64,000 nucleotides of DNA from Neurospora tetraspora. Taxonomy: Eukaryota; Ascomycota; Sordariomycetes; Sordariales; Sordariaceae. Under the pieces are notes generated by a model. That model saw only the letters and a list, made by a program, of their open reading frames with translations. It was not told the DNA's origin and made no database searches. Location of the stretch: assembly GCF_033439725.1 (NCBI RefSeq), contig NW_026944387.1, positions 682,001-746,000 of the forward strand. The letters run 5' to 3'. Shown piece by piece: positions 23,716 through 35,039 of this stretch (position 1 is the first letter of the stretch; each line of letters opens with the position of its first letter). A program made the position numbers and the translations under genes.

Positions 23716-26700
23716 GGAGAGGATGGGTGGTCGAAAGGGTGATTATATCGTGTGTTGACAAATGTGGAATTCGAGGCTGAAGCTCAGCACAAGCTAGCTC
23801 TATGCAAGCTGGAAGGTGTGGGTGGTTCGTGATGGAACGCGACGGTCGCTAAATTTAGGGCGCTGTTCAGCCTTGCTCCGGGGCTTCTTGGCCAGCTGGC
23901 AGGGGCAGGCATGTCAGCGGTCAAAAGGGAAGGCGGTACCAGTTCTAGAACGGAGCGGGGTCATTCTGCCGCTGCCGATGCGGGGACGGCGCTCGACGAC
24001 AGGGGCTGTCCCTGGGGAAAGTGCCCTGAAACTTGTGTGATTTTAGAAGCCCGACGGTTGAGACCAGACCGAAAGACGAAAGAAGCAAGACATTCCTGTT
24101 CACTTTATGTTGAAACTCATTGACCGATGGAAGCATCAATTCTTCTGCCATGTTGAGCCGCAAAGTCGCTTTCAATATCAGAGCCGTGGATCAGACCGTT
24201 GGAACCTCTCCCGACGGGCTGGATCCGGGCGTCCGTCCGCTGGCGCCCGAGAGCTTCAGACGGCAGAAAGTGGAATTGCAAGTGCAGCATCTCGGCCCGC
24301 CGAATGCAGCCCAGTTGTGTTTGCTCGGCATCATGAAACAAGCCGATGAATTTCATTCTTTGCTGGACAAACACGGACGAAGATGATGAATACCTATCAA
24401 GCCTCACATTGCACAAATCTGTTCAAGACGACGAGACGGTTGGAAACCCCGCATGAAGGTGATAACTGTAACCCAACAACCTGGAGAGGTGATCAGGTTC
24501 CTGTCTTGGAAATATCGCTTTGATCCGCAGCATGATATCATTTCAGCGGGCAATATCCGGTACGCATTGTTGGTCGATCCTTGATATTTCGGTCTTTTTT
24601 CCACGCATTTTGTTTGATATCCTGGGAAAATTCTTTGTAACGTTTCAGGTCTTTCCGCGTGGATATCGTGAGATTCCAAAGGAGTGATTAAAAATGCTTT
24701 CAAATGTCTCCCGCACAGAAACGGATGTCTCATGCTGTACAACACCGGCCTCCTCTGGTGATTGGGGTGATGAGGACAGCCGGCAATGAGAGTCAGAAGA
24801 AGAAAGTTGCATAGTACTTACCATCCCGTCCCATGTCGACTCAGCTCAAGTTTCTGAAAAGAGTCTGGTGATAAGGTTGCCTTGCACTCCGACGCTCACT
24901 GCACCAGAGCTGCCATTGGGCAAAGCTTCCCCGCAAGTCGTGGGCTTGAGGCACGGCCGCCATTCCGCGATATCCAATGTTGCAGTATCAAGGCTGCGGT
25001 GTGGCACAGAGAGCTTCCTTTTTCGAGATGTATCAGTCAAGAGAGAGTATCCCAAATCTGACAGTTCCCGTCCGAGCTGAAGGAGGGCATCCCGGAGACA
25101 AGCATTCTCTCCTGAATTGCTGGCACCAGTCTGAAGCTGCCCGTCTCTTGAACCCCAGCTTCTGGCCAGTCAGATGGGATCCAGGAGTTGCATCCTTCTC
25201 GAAGCTCGCCGCGGGCCTTTTCCGGGTGCTGTAGACGTGGCATTGGAGTCTGGGACCGGTTTTGGTCGAGAACGAATCAAAAGAGCTCCGCGGCGGAGGG
25301 CAGGTCGTCAAACTCCCCACCACGCCAACAGCGGATCCCGATCCAAGCTGTGAGAGACGATGAGATGTTAAAAGATTCTGTGCTGAATAGTGAAGAGCGG
25401 TCAATTGGTCGTTTATTCCTAATCTTTTGATCAGTCTCAAAAAGAATAGTTAGCTGCCTATAAGTTTGGTTATACCAAGGTCAACATCCGACTCACATGT
25501 CAAGATATCGGAATGGCTTCAGGGGCTTTTGAGGGGAACATGTTGTGGAGGAAGGGTGGATGCGGTTGAAGGGCGCCGGCCAAGAAGGATGATCACGAAC
25601 GACAACTGTGCCCTTTGTGGGTTTAGAAATGCACGGCCCTCCTCAAGTGTCCTGGCCTTCCTTGTCCTTTTTCTCATGGTGACTGAAATTCACAAATGAG
25701 ATGCCGGATTGCCTTGGAACTGCTGGATCCCCCGGTGGTTCTTGGTGGTCCCTTTCTTTGGTGTGCCTCGGTGGTCCTCAAGAAATGGACAACATTGGGT
25801 CCAGGCCAGGAGAAAAGGAAGACCATTCGAGGCAAAGGTCAGGAGAAGGACTACATGGCAATACTTAACACGAGAGGATAGACTCGAAATTGTAGCCGTT
25901 GGTGATGGCCTCGTCTGTCCGTTACCGTGCCTCACCTTCAATGTCTCCGGAGTTCTGGCTGTGGAGGAGGTCAAAAGAGGCTGATGTTTAGCGTTCGGTA
26001 TAGTGTCATCTGTGGTGTTAAGCGCGCTCCTATTCAAGGCAACCTCATCATTCACCCCAGAAACTGGGAACTGACCTGACAAGTGAATCATACCCGCCGG
26101 CCTGGTTCTTAGGATGTCTGGGATCATGTTGAAACAATCACAGATCTTTGTTTTTATATCGGGCCTGATCTCTTTTCAAAAGCGGTCGACCTGGCGGTGA
26201 CGCTTGAAGAAGGCGGACAGATATTCCCACATGTTAACAGATGAGAGGCAGAAGTACCTCGAGCAATAGCACTAAAGAGGTAGACCCACTCCAAGTCCCT
26301 TGCCCAGGGCGCCCCGTCCGTCTCACTGCAAAACCCAACCACCAATTCTTTGTCAGTGGCCGACGCAGCGGGCCCATCTCCAAAGCCTCCCCGTCGGGCC
26401 CCTTCACTGTGCTTGCATCCTGTCTCCACTGCCCTGCTTCCGCCATCCCGACTTGGCCAGAGACAACACAAGACCGGGCAGACAATCATTAACCCTTTCC
26501 GACCATTATTTGACTTTTGTCAACAACACCTCTCTAGACAACTTCTTACATTTACCTCGCAGCTCGCTCACCCCGTCACAAGAGTTGCTGTCGGGAACGC
26601 CGTCTCGAGGTTTGACACATGTGCCAAGGTTGAACCAACTCCCGTCTAACTCAATCGAAGCACGGGCACCTCTCCTCGACTGACCCTCACAGCGACCAAA

Positions 26701-27340
26701 GCTCCCGTCCTGTTGTTCTCCGCCGGACCTGACTGCGGACTGCACTTCCACAACTCCTCCCAACAATCTGCTGCTTCATCTCAACTTGCAACACTGCCCT
26801 GCACAGCACCAACCCAAAATCCTGGATCGTTTTCGGCATCGGGCAGCCGGAGTACAGCATTTCGCTCCCTCCTTGCATTTTCACCTAGTACTCCCACTCT
26901 CCACTACTTCTCTCCCGCAACCGAATTCGCGTGGATCGCTCGAGACCAGATTCCCCATTACGCCCATTTCGCTTTGTACCTGAGCCCTGGATTAGGTCCT
27001 GAATTAGGCTCCCGGGCCCGACTGTAATCTTGCGACTTGCACCACGAGGTCAGTCCGGACAAATACCACGACATATCCGCCCTCCACAATCCTCGTAATC
27101 GACCAAGCCGTATCCAGGTAGTCATCTCTACTCGCCTATAGTCAACCATTGGCTTCGCCGACTGAGACTCGACCAGAACACCCCAAGACCCCCGACCCCC
27201 GACCCCCGTCCTCCCCCGGCTGCGACTAGGGATCAGGACTCCGACCGCCCTACCGCCAACCCGGCTCCATCACCCTGGGAAATCCCCTTTGCTTCAGACC
27301 AAAAGAGTACTCCGTACCACCACACGCGTCTCCACCCCCC
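23716..27340. other. Long region between the G-patch and KIN1 genes
   Basis: About 3.6 kb of normal composition. The last ~700 bases (26,650-27,340) are C-rich and T-rich and look like the KIN1 promoter and long 5' leader. The rest contains only modest frames on both strands; the least implausible is at 24,120-24,386. No tRNA, repeat or transposon signature found. Confidence 0.35.
24120..24386 (+). CDS. Low-confidence small ORF, unknown product
   Basis: An 88-residue frame (or 78 residues from an internal ATG at 24,150) containing VDQTVGTSPDGLDPGVRPL and LLGIMKQADEFHSLLDKHGRR. Its even codon use and lack of low-complexity runs look more coding-like than the other frames here, but the opposite strand is also open over the same span. 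No domain recognised and no splice signals needed. It may be chance. Confidence 0.2.
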   Translation: MTDGSINSSAMLSRKVAFNIRAVDQTVGTSPDGLDPGVRPLAPESFRRQKVELQVQHLGPPNAAQLCLLGIMKQADEFHSLLDKHGRR

Positions 27341-30066
27341 ATGGCGACGACACTCTCCTCTGGCGCCGCCGCCGAACTCCCCATCCGGTCACAGTCTGTT
27401 CGGACTCGGCGTCCCCCTACCACATCACGACCAGAGCCACCACTGCCGCGGTCCGAATCAACCAGCAGAGCTGAAGCCTCGCGTCCCCACCGCCGGAGCA
27501 GTCAGCGATCTGCCTCAGGAGCAACCGCAGCAGCAGCTACCACTACCACGGCCACATCGTCGAGACACCACCACCATCCTTCACAACAGCAGCAGCATCA
27601 CCATCAGCAGCCCGACATGTCCGCTGCCGCTGCTGCTGCCGCTCCCCACGGCCACCCCAGCGCCGGGGACGACCATCGCAATGGCGCCGACGCAGCTACC
27701 TCGACACACCGCAGTGCCACCGGCACCACCAAGCAGCGATACCGTACCGTGATCCCCGCGCCTTCCGGTAACTATGCCTTCATCAAGACAATTGGTCAGG
27801 GTAGCATGGGCAAGGTCAAGCTGGCGAAAAAGGAGGGCACCAATGAATTGGCAAGTCAACCCATCAAATGCGACATCCCGGTTGTTCCGTTTCTTTAGCT
27901 AACTCTTACCTTTCTTTCTCTGTTTTTAGGTTGCCTGCAAGATCATTGAGAGAGTATCGCCCGACGATGGCCGACAGTCGAGGGAAGAACGTGAAAAGGC
28001 CGATGCCGCTAGGGAAGACCGTAACGCCCGTGAGGCGGCTATCGTCAGCCTCCTGAACCATCAGTACATTTGCGGACTCCGCGATAATTTGCGAACAAGG
28101 TGGCATTGGTACATGCTTTTTGAATACGTTAATGGCGGCCAAATGCTGGACTACATCATTTCCCACGGTAAGCTTAAGGAGAAACAGGCTCGCAAGTTCG
28201 CTCGCCAAATAGCCAGTGCCGTCGACTATTGCCACCGCAACAGCATTGTGCATCGCGACTTGAAGATCGAGAACATCCTGATCAGCAAGACTGGCGACAT
28301 CAAGATTATTGATTTCGGTCTCAGCAACCTTTTCTCCCCAGAGGAGGATAGGAAACTCAAGACATACTGCGGCAGTCTCTACTTTGCCGCTCCCGAGCTT
28401 TTGCAGGCAAGGCCATACACTGGTCCCGAGGTTGACGTATGGAGCTTTGGTGTTGTTCTGTTTGTGTTGGTGTGCGGCAAGGTTCCGTTTGACGACCAGT
28501 ACATGCCCGCTCTTCACCAGAAAATCAAGAAGGGCGTAGTTGACTATCCCAATTGGCTTTCTTCGGGTATGTTTCCACACACAATCCCTGACCTCACTGG
28601 ACAGCATGCTAACTTGGCTGTCTGCAGAATGCAAGCACCTCATCTCGCGCATGTTGGTGACTGACCCCAAACAGCGAGCCACCATGCATGAGGTCATGAA
28701 CCACCCTTGGATGCTCAAGGGTTACAACGGACCCCCCGATAACTACCTCCCGCGCCGCGAGCCCCTGACGCTTCCCCTCGATCCCGAAGTCATTTCGCAG
28801 ATGACCGGTTTCAAGTTTGGGCCTCCAGAGTATATCACAGCAGAGTTGACCAAGCGCATTAAGTCGCCCAAGTACCAGGCCGCCATCCGCCGTCTTGAAA
28901 AGGAGAGAGAACGACCGGAGCCAGTCCCGAAAGATGCCGAGAAGAAGCGTGGCTTTGGTTTCGATTTCTACAAGAGAAGGAATTCTGTGACGAGCAAGGA
29001 CACGCTGACTGCCACCAGTTCTGAGGGTCTTCCCCTTGGCGATGATCCTCTTAACGCTTTCGACCCTCTTGTTTCCATTTACTATCTGGTTCGCGAAAAG
29101 CTCGAGCGCGAGCGCAACCACGTCCACATTGACTTGCAACAACCATCCAAGGCACAGCAGCCACCTTCGTCATCACAGACACAGGTACCAGTACCTCCTT
29201 CTCCCGTTGTCCGACCAAGGGAGAAACATTCCCTTGCCGATATCGTGCCACCACAGCCCGTCCACAATGCCGAACCACGGAGCCGACAAAGGACAAGGTC
29301 GCACAGTGAGGATCAGCCTAGGGAGCCCATCAAGAGTGGTCTACTCTCGCCCGATATGGTCCCCGCCAAGAAGGAGAGCACGGCCGCCGGTATCCTCCGC
29401 AGACTTAGCACCCGTGACAAGCGAAAGGAGCCTCCAGCGACAGCTAACTCAACGGACGGCAAGCCGCCCCTCCGGGGTTCCATGTCCATGCGCGCCAAGT
29501 CGCTCGGCCACGCTCGGAGGGAGTCCATCCAGATGCGACGAGCCAAGCGCGAGGCCGAGGCCGCTGCTCAGCAGGCTCAGTCACAAACAACAGAGCCTCA
29601 AAGAAGCTACCAGAGCCATCACCACTCTGTCCGCGAAGAGACGGACGCTGAGCTGGTGGATAGCGACCCAAGAGGCGAGACCTCGGGCGGTTCCAACGAG
29701 AGGCTAGAGCCTGAAGATCCCGATCTGGCCAAGCCTGTGTTCCTCAAGGGTATCTTCAGCGTATCCACAACCTCGACAAGACCTCTCTCTGAAATAAGGG
29801 CGGATATCAAGCGAGTGTTGCGGGTGCTTGGCGTTGACTTTACTGAGATCAAGGGTGGTTTCAGCTGTCTGCATACGCCCAGCATCAACCACGCCGAACG
29901 ACAACCGACGGTAATGACCGAGGGCGGCAATGATATCGAGTTCGAGATCTTGATCGTCAAGGTCCCGATTGTCAGTCTGCACGGTGTCCAGTTCAAGAGG
30001 CTCGCCGGAAACACTTGGCAGTATAAGGCCTTGGCGGAGAAGATTGTTCGGGAGCTGCGACTGTAA
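27341..30066 (+). CDS. kin1: KIN1/MARK-family Ser/Thr protein kinase with KA1 domain
   Basis: Three exons, 27,341-27,850, 27,930-28,566 and 28,628-30,066, give 861 residues. A Ser/Pro/His-rich N-terminus precedes the kinase domain: glycine loop GQGSMG (152-157), VACK with catalytic Lys174, HRDLKIEN (278-285), DFG (298-300), activation loop [14 protein letters not shown] with Thr315 and APE (324-326). The Q- and Arg-rich linker ends in a KA1 membrane-binding domain ([18 protein letters not shown] ... [17 protein letters not shown]). Intron 1 has a GCAAGT donor; only its use gives ELVACKII, which the family requires. Intron 2 has GTATGT, GCTAAC and CTGCAG. KIN1 kinases act at the cell cortex in polarity, exocytosis and septation, and in endoplasmic-reticulum stress signalling in yeast. 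Regulation by LKB1-type phosphorylation of Thr315 is expected from the family. Confidence 0.93.
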
Positions 30067-30910
30067 TGGACTGATTGGGTTGAAGTTTGTTGGATTGTAC
30101 TGTAAGGTTGCTGGCATGGATGATGACAGCATGGAAAGCAAGCGGATGGTTGCGAGGGTGAGCAAAATGTGCTTTTGATGATTTGACAGTATGGGCGTTC
30201 TGCGTTGGGGAGTCACCTACGCTACCTGAACTTTCCCCCTTAATTGTCTCGCTCAGTCTTGAGAAAGGAGTCTTGGGTCTGAGACCGGACTTCTACTCTC
30301 TCGCTCAAAACTATAAAACAAGAAAGAAAAGGGACGGGTGTCACAAAGGGGAAAAAGGAAACAGGATTTTGTGTTTGCGGGTTGTTCTTATTTCATGTAC
30401 TTGCGCGCACAACACTCTCGCTTACACTCTCACACTCTCACACATACTCTGGACTGGTATTGGTCTGGTCGGTCGGTCGTTTTTCTCACTCACGATTGGG
30501 GTCGTCACTACTTACACACTCATGTCTGATTTCGTTTTTGCGAGTCCTTTTTTTGCGAGGCATGGCAGCAGCAGACGGAAGCAGTAAAGAGAGAGTTGCG
30601 GTTTGCTTTTCTTTGGCTTTTGGCTTTTACAGCAAGGAAGGAGGGGGTTATAACGGCTTTAACTTTTATCTACAGACTAATAATTCTTTTTTAATTGCAC
30701 CCACACCCCATCAAGAGACAAGGCGGACAGTCACGGTACGAGAGCTGATGTAAGGTACCTACTTTCAGTGGTGGTCATGATTCTTGCTTCTTCTTTGTAT
30801 ATGTAGTAGAAATAAGGAGTAGTGACTTTTGGGGTTCTTGGAGCAAGTTGCTGGGACTTCATCAATAACCAAGTGGTTGAGAATCTCATCGTGATGTGAA
30901 CTGGATGATA
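30067..30910. other. KIN1 3' region up to the retroelement
   Basis: Likely 3' UTR and spacer of normal composition, with CA/CT-rich stretches (30,400-30,440). The target duplication ACAAG at 30,911-30,915 marks the edge of the retroelement. No gene seen. Confidence 0.4.
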
Positions 30911-30915
30911 ACAAG

Positions 30916-31273
30916 TGTTATGGGATATTCCAGGCAGGTGCCTGAATGCCCCACTCTATCTTGGCATATACTCTGTTGAGCGTGGGACTGCTCTATCGAG
31001 CAGGATATGTTATATAAGAGTGCTCTCCCTATCAACCTCCGTCAAAATTAATTGGATCATTAATTCATATTATATCAACCTAACGTCTATTTTGCTTATA
31101 CTCTATAAAATCGTATACGAAGTCCCAAATTAAGACTCTCGATAATATTTATCTTTAATTTCCTTTAATAAGATTATCGTCAACTGTTACGTACTATTAT
31201 TCTATTTAATAATTAATTATTTACTCTATTATTTTATATTAATATTATTTATAAAGTATCGCTTCGCGTAATA
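30916..31273 (+). repeat. 5' LTR of element 1 copy B
   Basis: 358 bases. The TATA-like box TATATAAG lies at 31,011-31,018. The first ~110 bases are nearly free of RIP mutations (for example GGCAGGTGCCTGAATGCCCC), while the same positions in the 3' LTR are C-to-T and G-to-A changed. RIP therefore fades out at the gene-facing edge. Confidence 0.93.
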
Positions 31274-34200
31274 AGTAATGCCTATAATTCAATTTTAAAC
31301 CGATTTTATTATTCTTTATTCTTTATATCCTTTTTCGTTTCTTCCTTTCGTAAAAGGGGAAATTCTATCTTCGTTTCGTTAGTTTTAATAATAATTTATT
31401 AGATTTATTACTACTTATTCAATTTACCCTTTCAAACTAAGTACTTACTTATCCCGCTTAATTTTAAGCCCCCTTTCTTTATAATTCTTTTATTATCCCC
31501 TCAAATTTCAAAATTAACTTTTACGATATTAAACGGCAATTATATTCCCTAAACAGCTTTTAAATTTTAAGACGATAGTCTAATACGTAAAGTATATTAA
31601 GTTTTTAAATTTATAGTATTCTAATCCTAATTTTATTACGAAGAACGTTTTACTCCTCCGGCCGCCGAACTTTTTATTAAAGCTGCTAAGTTTCGCTTTA
31701 ATATAGAAACTGGCCAAATCGAAATTTAAAAGGACTAGGCCAATGAAATTAATAATAATATTTACAATAAAGGCTGGATTATCGATATTAATACAATTAA
31801 TAAAGAAGTTTAATAAATTCTACGTAAATATTGTAATTTTATCATTAAATACCCTTTTAAAGGACGTTAAATTTAATTTTTCCTTAAAAAAGAGATAGCG
31901 CTTCTATTTAATTTTAAAAAAGTTATTAGTAATAATATATAATTAAATTAAAAGTTAATAATAATAAAGCTACTCAATATAAAATTAACGACAATATTAT
32001 TGAAATAGTCGCTAATATATTAATTCCCCCTAGTATTAATACTTCCGTCGCTTCTAACTTTTAATCTTCGTTTAATAATTTTTCCGATACCGTTAAAATA
32101 ATTAATGCGCTGCCTCTTGTAAATTTTATTTAAATTTTTATTTTTCCTTTTTTATTACTAATTTTAGTAAAATAGTTTTCTTACCCCGTTTAATCCTTTC
32201 GTTTATTTTCGCTTATTGAATCCGTTATTTCCCGTATTAATTTAATTATTGAAATCGCTACTAATTTTACCTAGTAATTTGCAATTAATCCTATTACTAA
32301 GTATTTCGCTAATATAGTACAAATAGAAATTCTAATTAAATTTATTTAAAAATAGTAATAAAAGTAAGCTTTTATATAGCCGAAATTAATTATAATTAAT
32401 AAATTTCCAATTTATTTCGTTAATCCGGTCTAAAATACTTTATACTTTACTTAAAATAATATAAAGCCCAATTTTAACTTACCCGCTCCGGCCGCCGCTC
32501 GGCGTAATCCTACTTAATAAACCGATAATTCTATTATTAATTAGCTTTAATATATTATAAACTTTATTAATATTATTAATAATACTACTATAATTAACGC
32601 TAAAGATTTATATAATGTTACTAACTTTATTAACTAAATAAAACTTTTTTGGATTAATTACGTTAATTACTTACCCCTATTCGATAATGTTTATTAATAG
32701 CCTATTTATAGCCATTATAATATATTACTTCTATTAACCGGCCGTTATATTTTTATTTATATTATAAAGATAATTCCCGAAGAGTTCATTTAATAAGAAA
32801 GAGCCTCCGCTAATAAAAAAGAAATTAAATATTAATTTTATTAAACCGAAAAGCGAACCCGTATAATTAAATAAATTTATTAAGTTCGTTAAGTTTAGGA
32901 ATAAAATATATTTTCCTCGGTTTAATTAATTTCCGTTTAAATTCCCCCTATATAAATTCCTCCTATTTTAATTCCCTTATTACATTGATTTTTCTGTTAA
33001 AGTAATTAATTTATAAATATTTTATAACCTTTAATACGTTTCGCTAACGCTTCTTTTAATACCTTTTAATAATTAGCTAAAGCTAATAGTAATAGTACTA
33101 TAATAAATAATATTACCCTCTATAAAATATTCGAAGATTTATATAATTGTTTTAAGGAATTTAAGCTTTGTAATAATGTTATTTTTAATAAAAAATTTAG
33201 TATGCCGGTTAATATTTTTAATAATAAATCTATTTAATAGAAATTCTTTAACGTTAGCATATTCTTCCCTAATGCCCTTACCAATAAGAAGAAATAAAGA
33301 GTTTATATTAATAGTAAAATTAATACCCTATTTTATACCGAACGTAATAATTTTTATAATAAATTTAACTATATTACCAACGCCTTATATCGAATCTTTA
33401 GTATTAAACCTAATAAAATATAAAAATAATTTAATACGAATAGGTTTACCGTTGAAATATATAGTGATAGTAGTCTTATTCCCTATGCTAGTAACTATAT
33501 ACTAAGCGCCCGATGGGCATGGGGTCCTTCACCTATTTTCGGAGGGAAAACCGTACATACTTCCGTCTGCCGGATAAAAAGCCCCGCCCCTTGCCCGGCC
33601 GCGAGGCCGGCACCTGCGTTTCCTACCATAGCGGTGCTCACCCACCGCTTGGTGAATAATGACGTTAACGCATCGCCGATATCTTACTATCGACTGATGT
33701 GTTATCCCTGAGGCCAACTTAACTGCTAGACGGTATTCTCGGAGCCGTCCCAATCTCAATACCCAATTGAGGAGGCGGTCGGCCTACTCTCCGTCGTCCA
33801 AGTATACAGCCAGTTGCTCTTGGCTGTGCGGCCACGTTGAAATATATAAGAAAAGCGATTAAGCTTTATATAATTTCTCTACGGAATTATTTAAATATAT
33901 TCGTTTATAGGGTAATAATACCGATTTTTAACTTTATACCCGTTTTTAGAATAGTTTATATTATAAATTAAAGTTTTATTACGCTAACCCTAATCGTAGT
34001 TATACTATCTGTTAATATATTGATAACGTTAAAAAAAAAACTTTAATTATTTGTAATAAATTCCTAAATCTCGCCAAAAGTCTGCGTTCAACCTATTTTG
34101 CTATTAATAATATTAATAATATAATAGAAAATAATATTATAATAGCCGTCTATTCTAATTTTTAAGGAAATAAGGATAATAGTAAACCTTTTTTCAAAAG

Positions 34201-34600
34201 AAACTTTTAGCCTAATAATAATAATTTTACCGAAAAGGGTGGTACGAAACTTTATTTTAATAACGGAAAATTTGACAAATTTAGTAATAAATTTAATAAA
34301 TGTAATAATAATTATTCGGGTAATAATAATAATTGTAACCGTCGTTAGGGTAAAAAGTTCGAAAAATGTTATTATTTTAAGGATAGTTGTTATGCTTATA
34401 TTAATTCCGCGATTGTTTTCACGGATAATTTCGACGTTAATAATAAAGTTCATTATTTACAGAGCGAAGGTTACTATTTTATAAGTAATTGCGAAGAAGA
34501 AGTAATTAAATTTAATATAAAAATTTCTACTATTAAATATAATAATAAATTTTCGATTTATTTTACTAGTTTTTTAACTCCCTTTAATATTATATTTTCC
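31274..34600 (+). pseudogene. RIP-degraded gag region of element 1 copy B
   Basis: Covers the leader and the gag-like region. The only surviving long frame is 33,176-33,505. Near 34,374-34,413 is KCYYFKDSCYAYI, which fits the degraded zinc-binding motif (C-x2-C...C) seen in gag of fungal Ty3/gypsy elements. The frame is interrupted at 33,464 by a 372-bp G+C-rich insertion. Many TAA/TAG codons. Assignment is by position between LTR and protease. Confidence 0.65.
33464..33848. mobile_element. 372-bp G+C-rich insertion with 13-bp target-site duplication
   Basis: The inserted block is 33,464-33,835. GTTGAAATATATA stands just before it (33,451-33,463) and is repeated just after it (33,836-33,848). 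The related copy A reads straight through this site, so this is a clean insertion. Unlike everything around it, the block is not RIP-mutated from 33,506 on. On the plus strand it folds into several perfect hairpins: CCGGCC-GCGA-GGCCGG (33,595-33,610, a GNRA tetraloop), GCGGTG/CACCGC (33,631-33,648), GACGG/CCGTC (33,729-33,749) and CAGCCA/TGGCTG (33,807-33,826). No credible protein frame. It may be a retroposed structured RNA, an organellar fragment or a small non-autonomous element. Identity unknown. Confidence 0.8.
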
Positions 34601-35039
34601 GATATTCTATAATTTTCTATTTTATTAACTTCGTTTTTATTAATTCCGACTATTATTATTAATACTATTCTTATTAATAGTACCGACTTTAATAATTATA
34701 TTATACCCTTATTATTAAATTTATTATCCGATTCCAATTTTATAACGATTTTTAAACGCTTAGAATTAGTCTAAATATTTAGTAGATCGTCTAATTTTTT
34801 GTTTAAAGATCGAATAATAATTATTAAGTGTTTTCAGGCTATGCTAAATTGGGTTAGTAAGGTAAGAGAAGCAGATATTATATTAAAATTGCTAATATTA
34901 ACCAATAGATAGGAGCTTAAATTATTGGAGGTATAGTATAAAAGTTAATATTATTTGCTTATTTTTATGGAAGGGTAGATAATCGAAGTTATTCCGGATA
35001 TTACTTTATAAAATAGAGAATTAAATTTAAAGAAAGTTA

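Noticed and set aside
33529-33759. Open frame on the minus strand inside the G+C-rich insert
   Set aside because: A 76-residue Arg/Gly-rich frame that crosses the predicted hairpins; it is what a G+C-rich structured RNA gives by chance.
33506-33835. Group I or group II intron, or large-subunit rRNA, as the identity of the G+C-rich insert
   Set aside because: Short strings recall conserved intron or rRNA motifs (for example GTTATCCCTG, AAGATAT), but order and spacing do not fit any core I know. Left as unknown.
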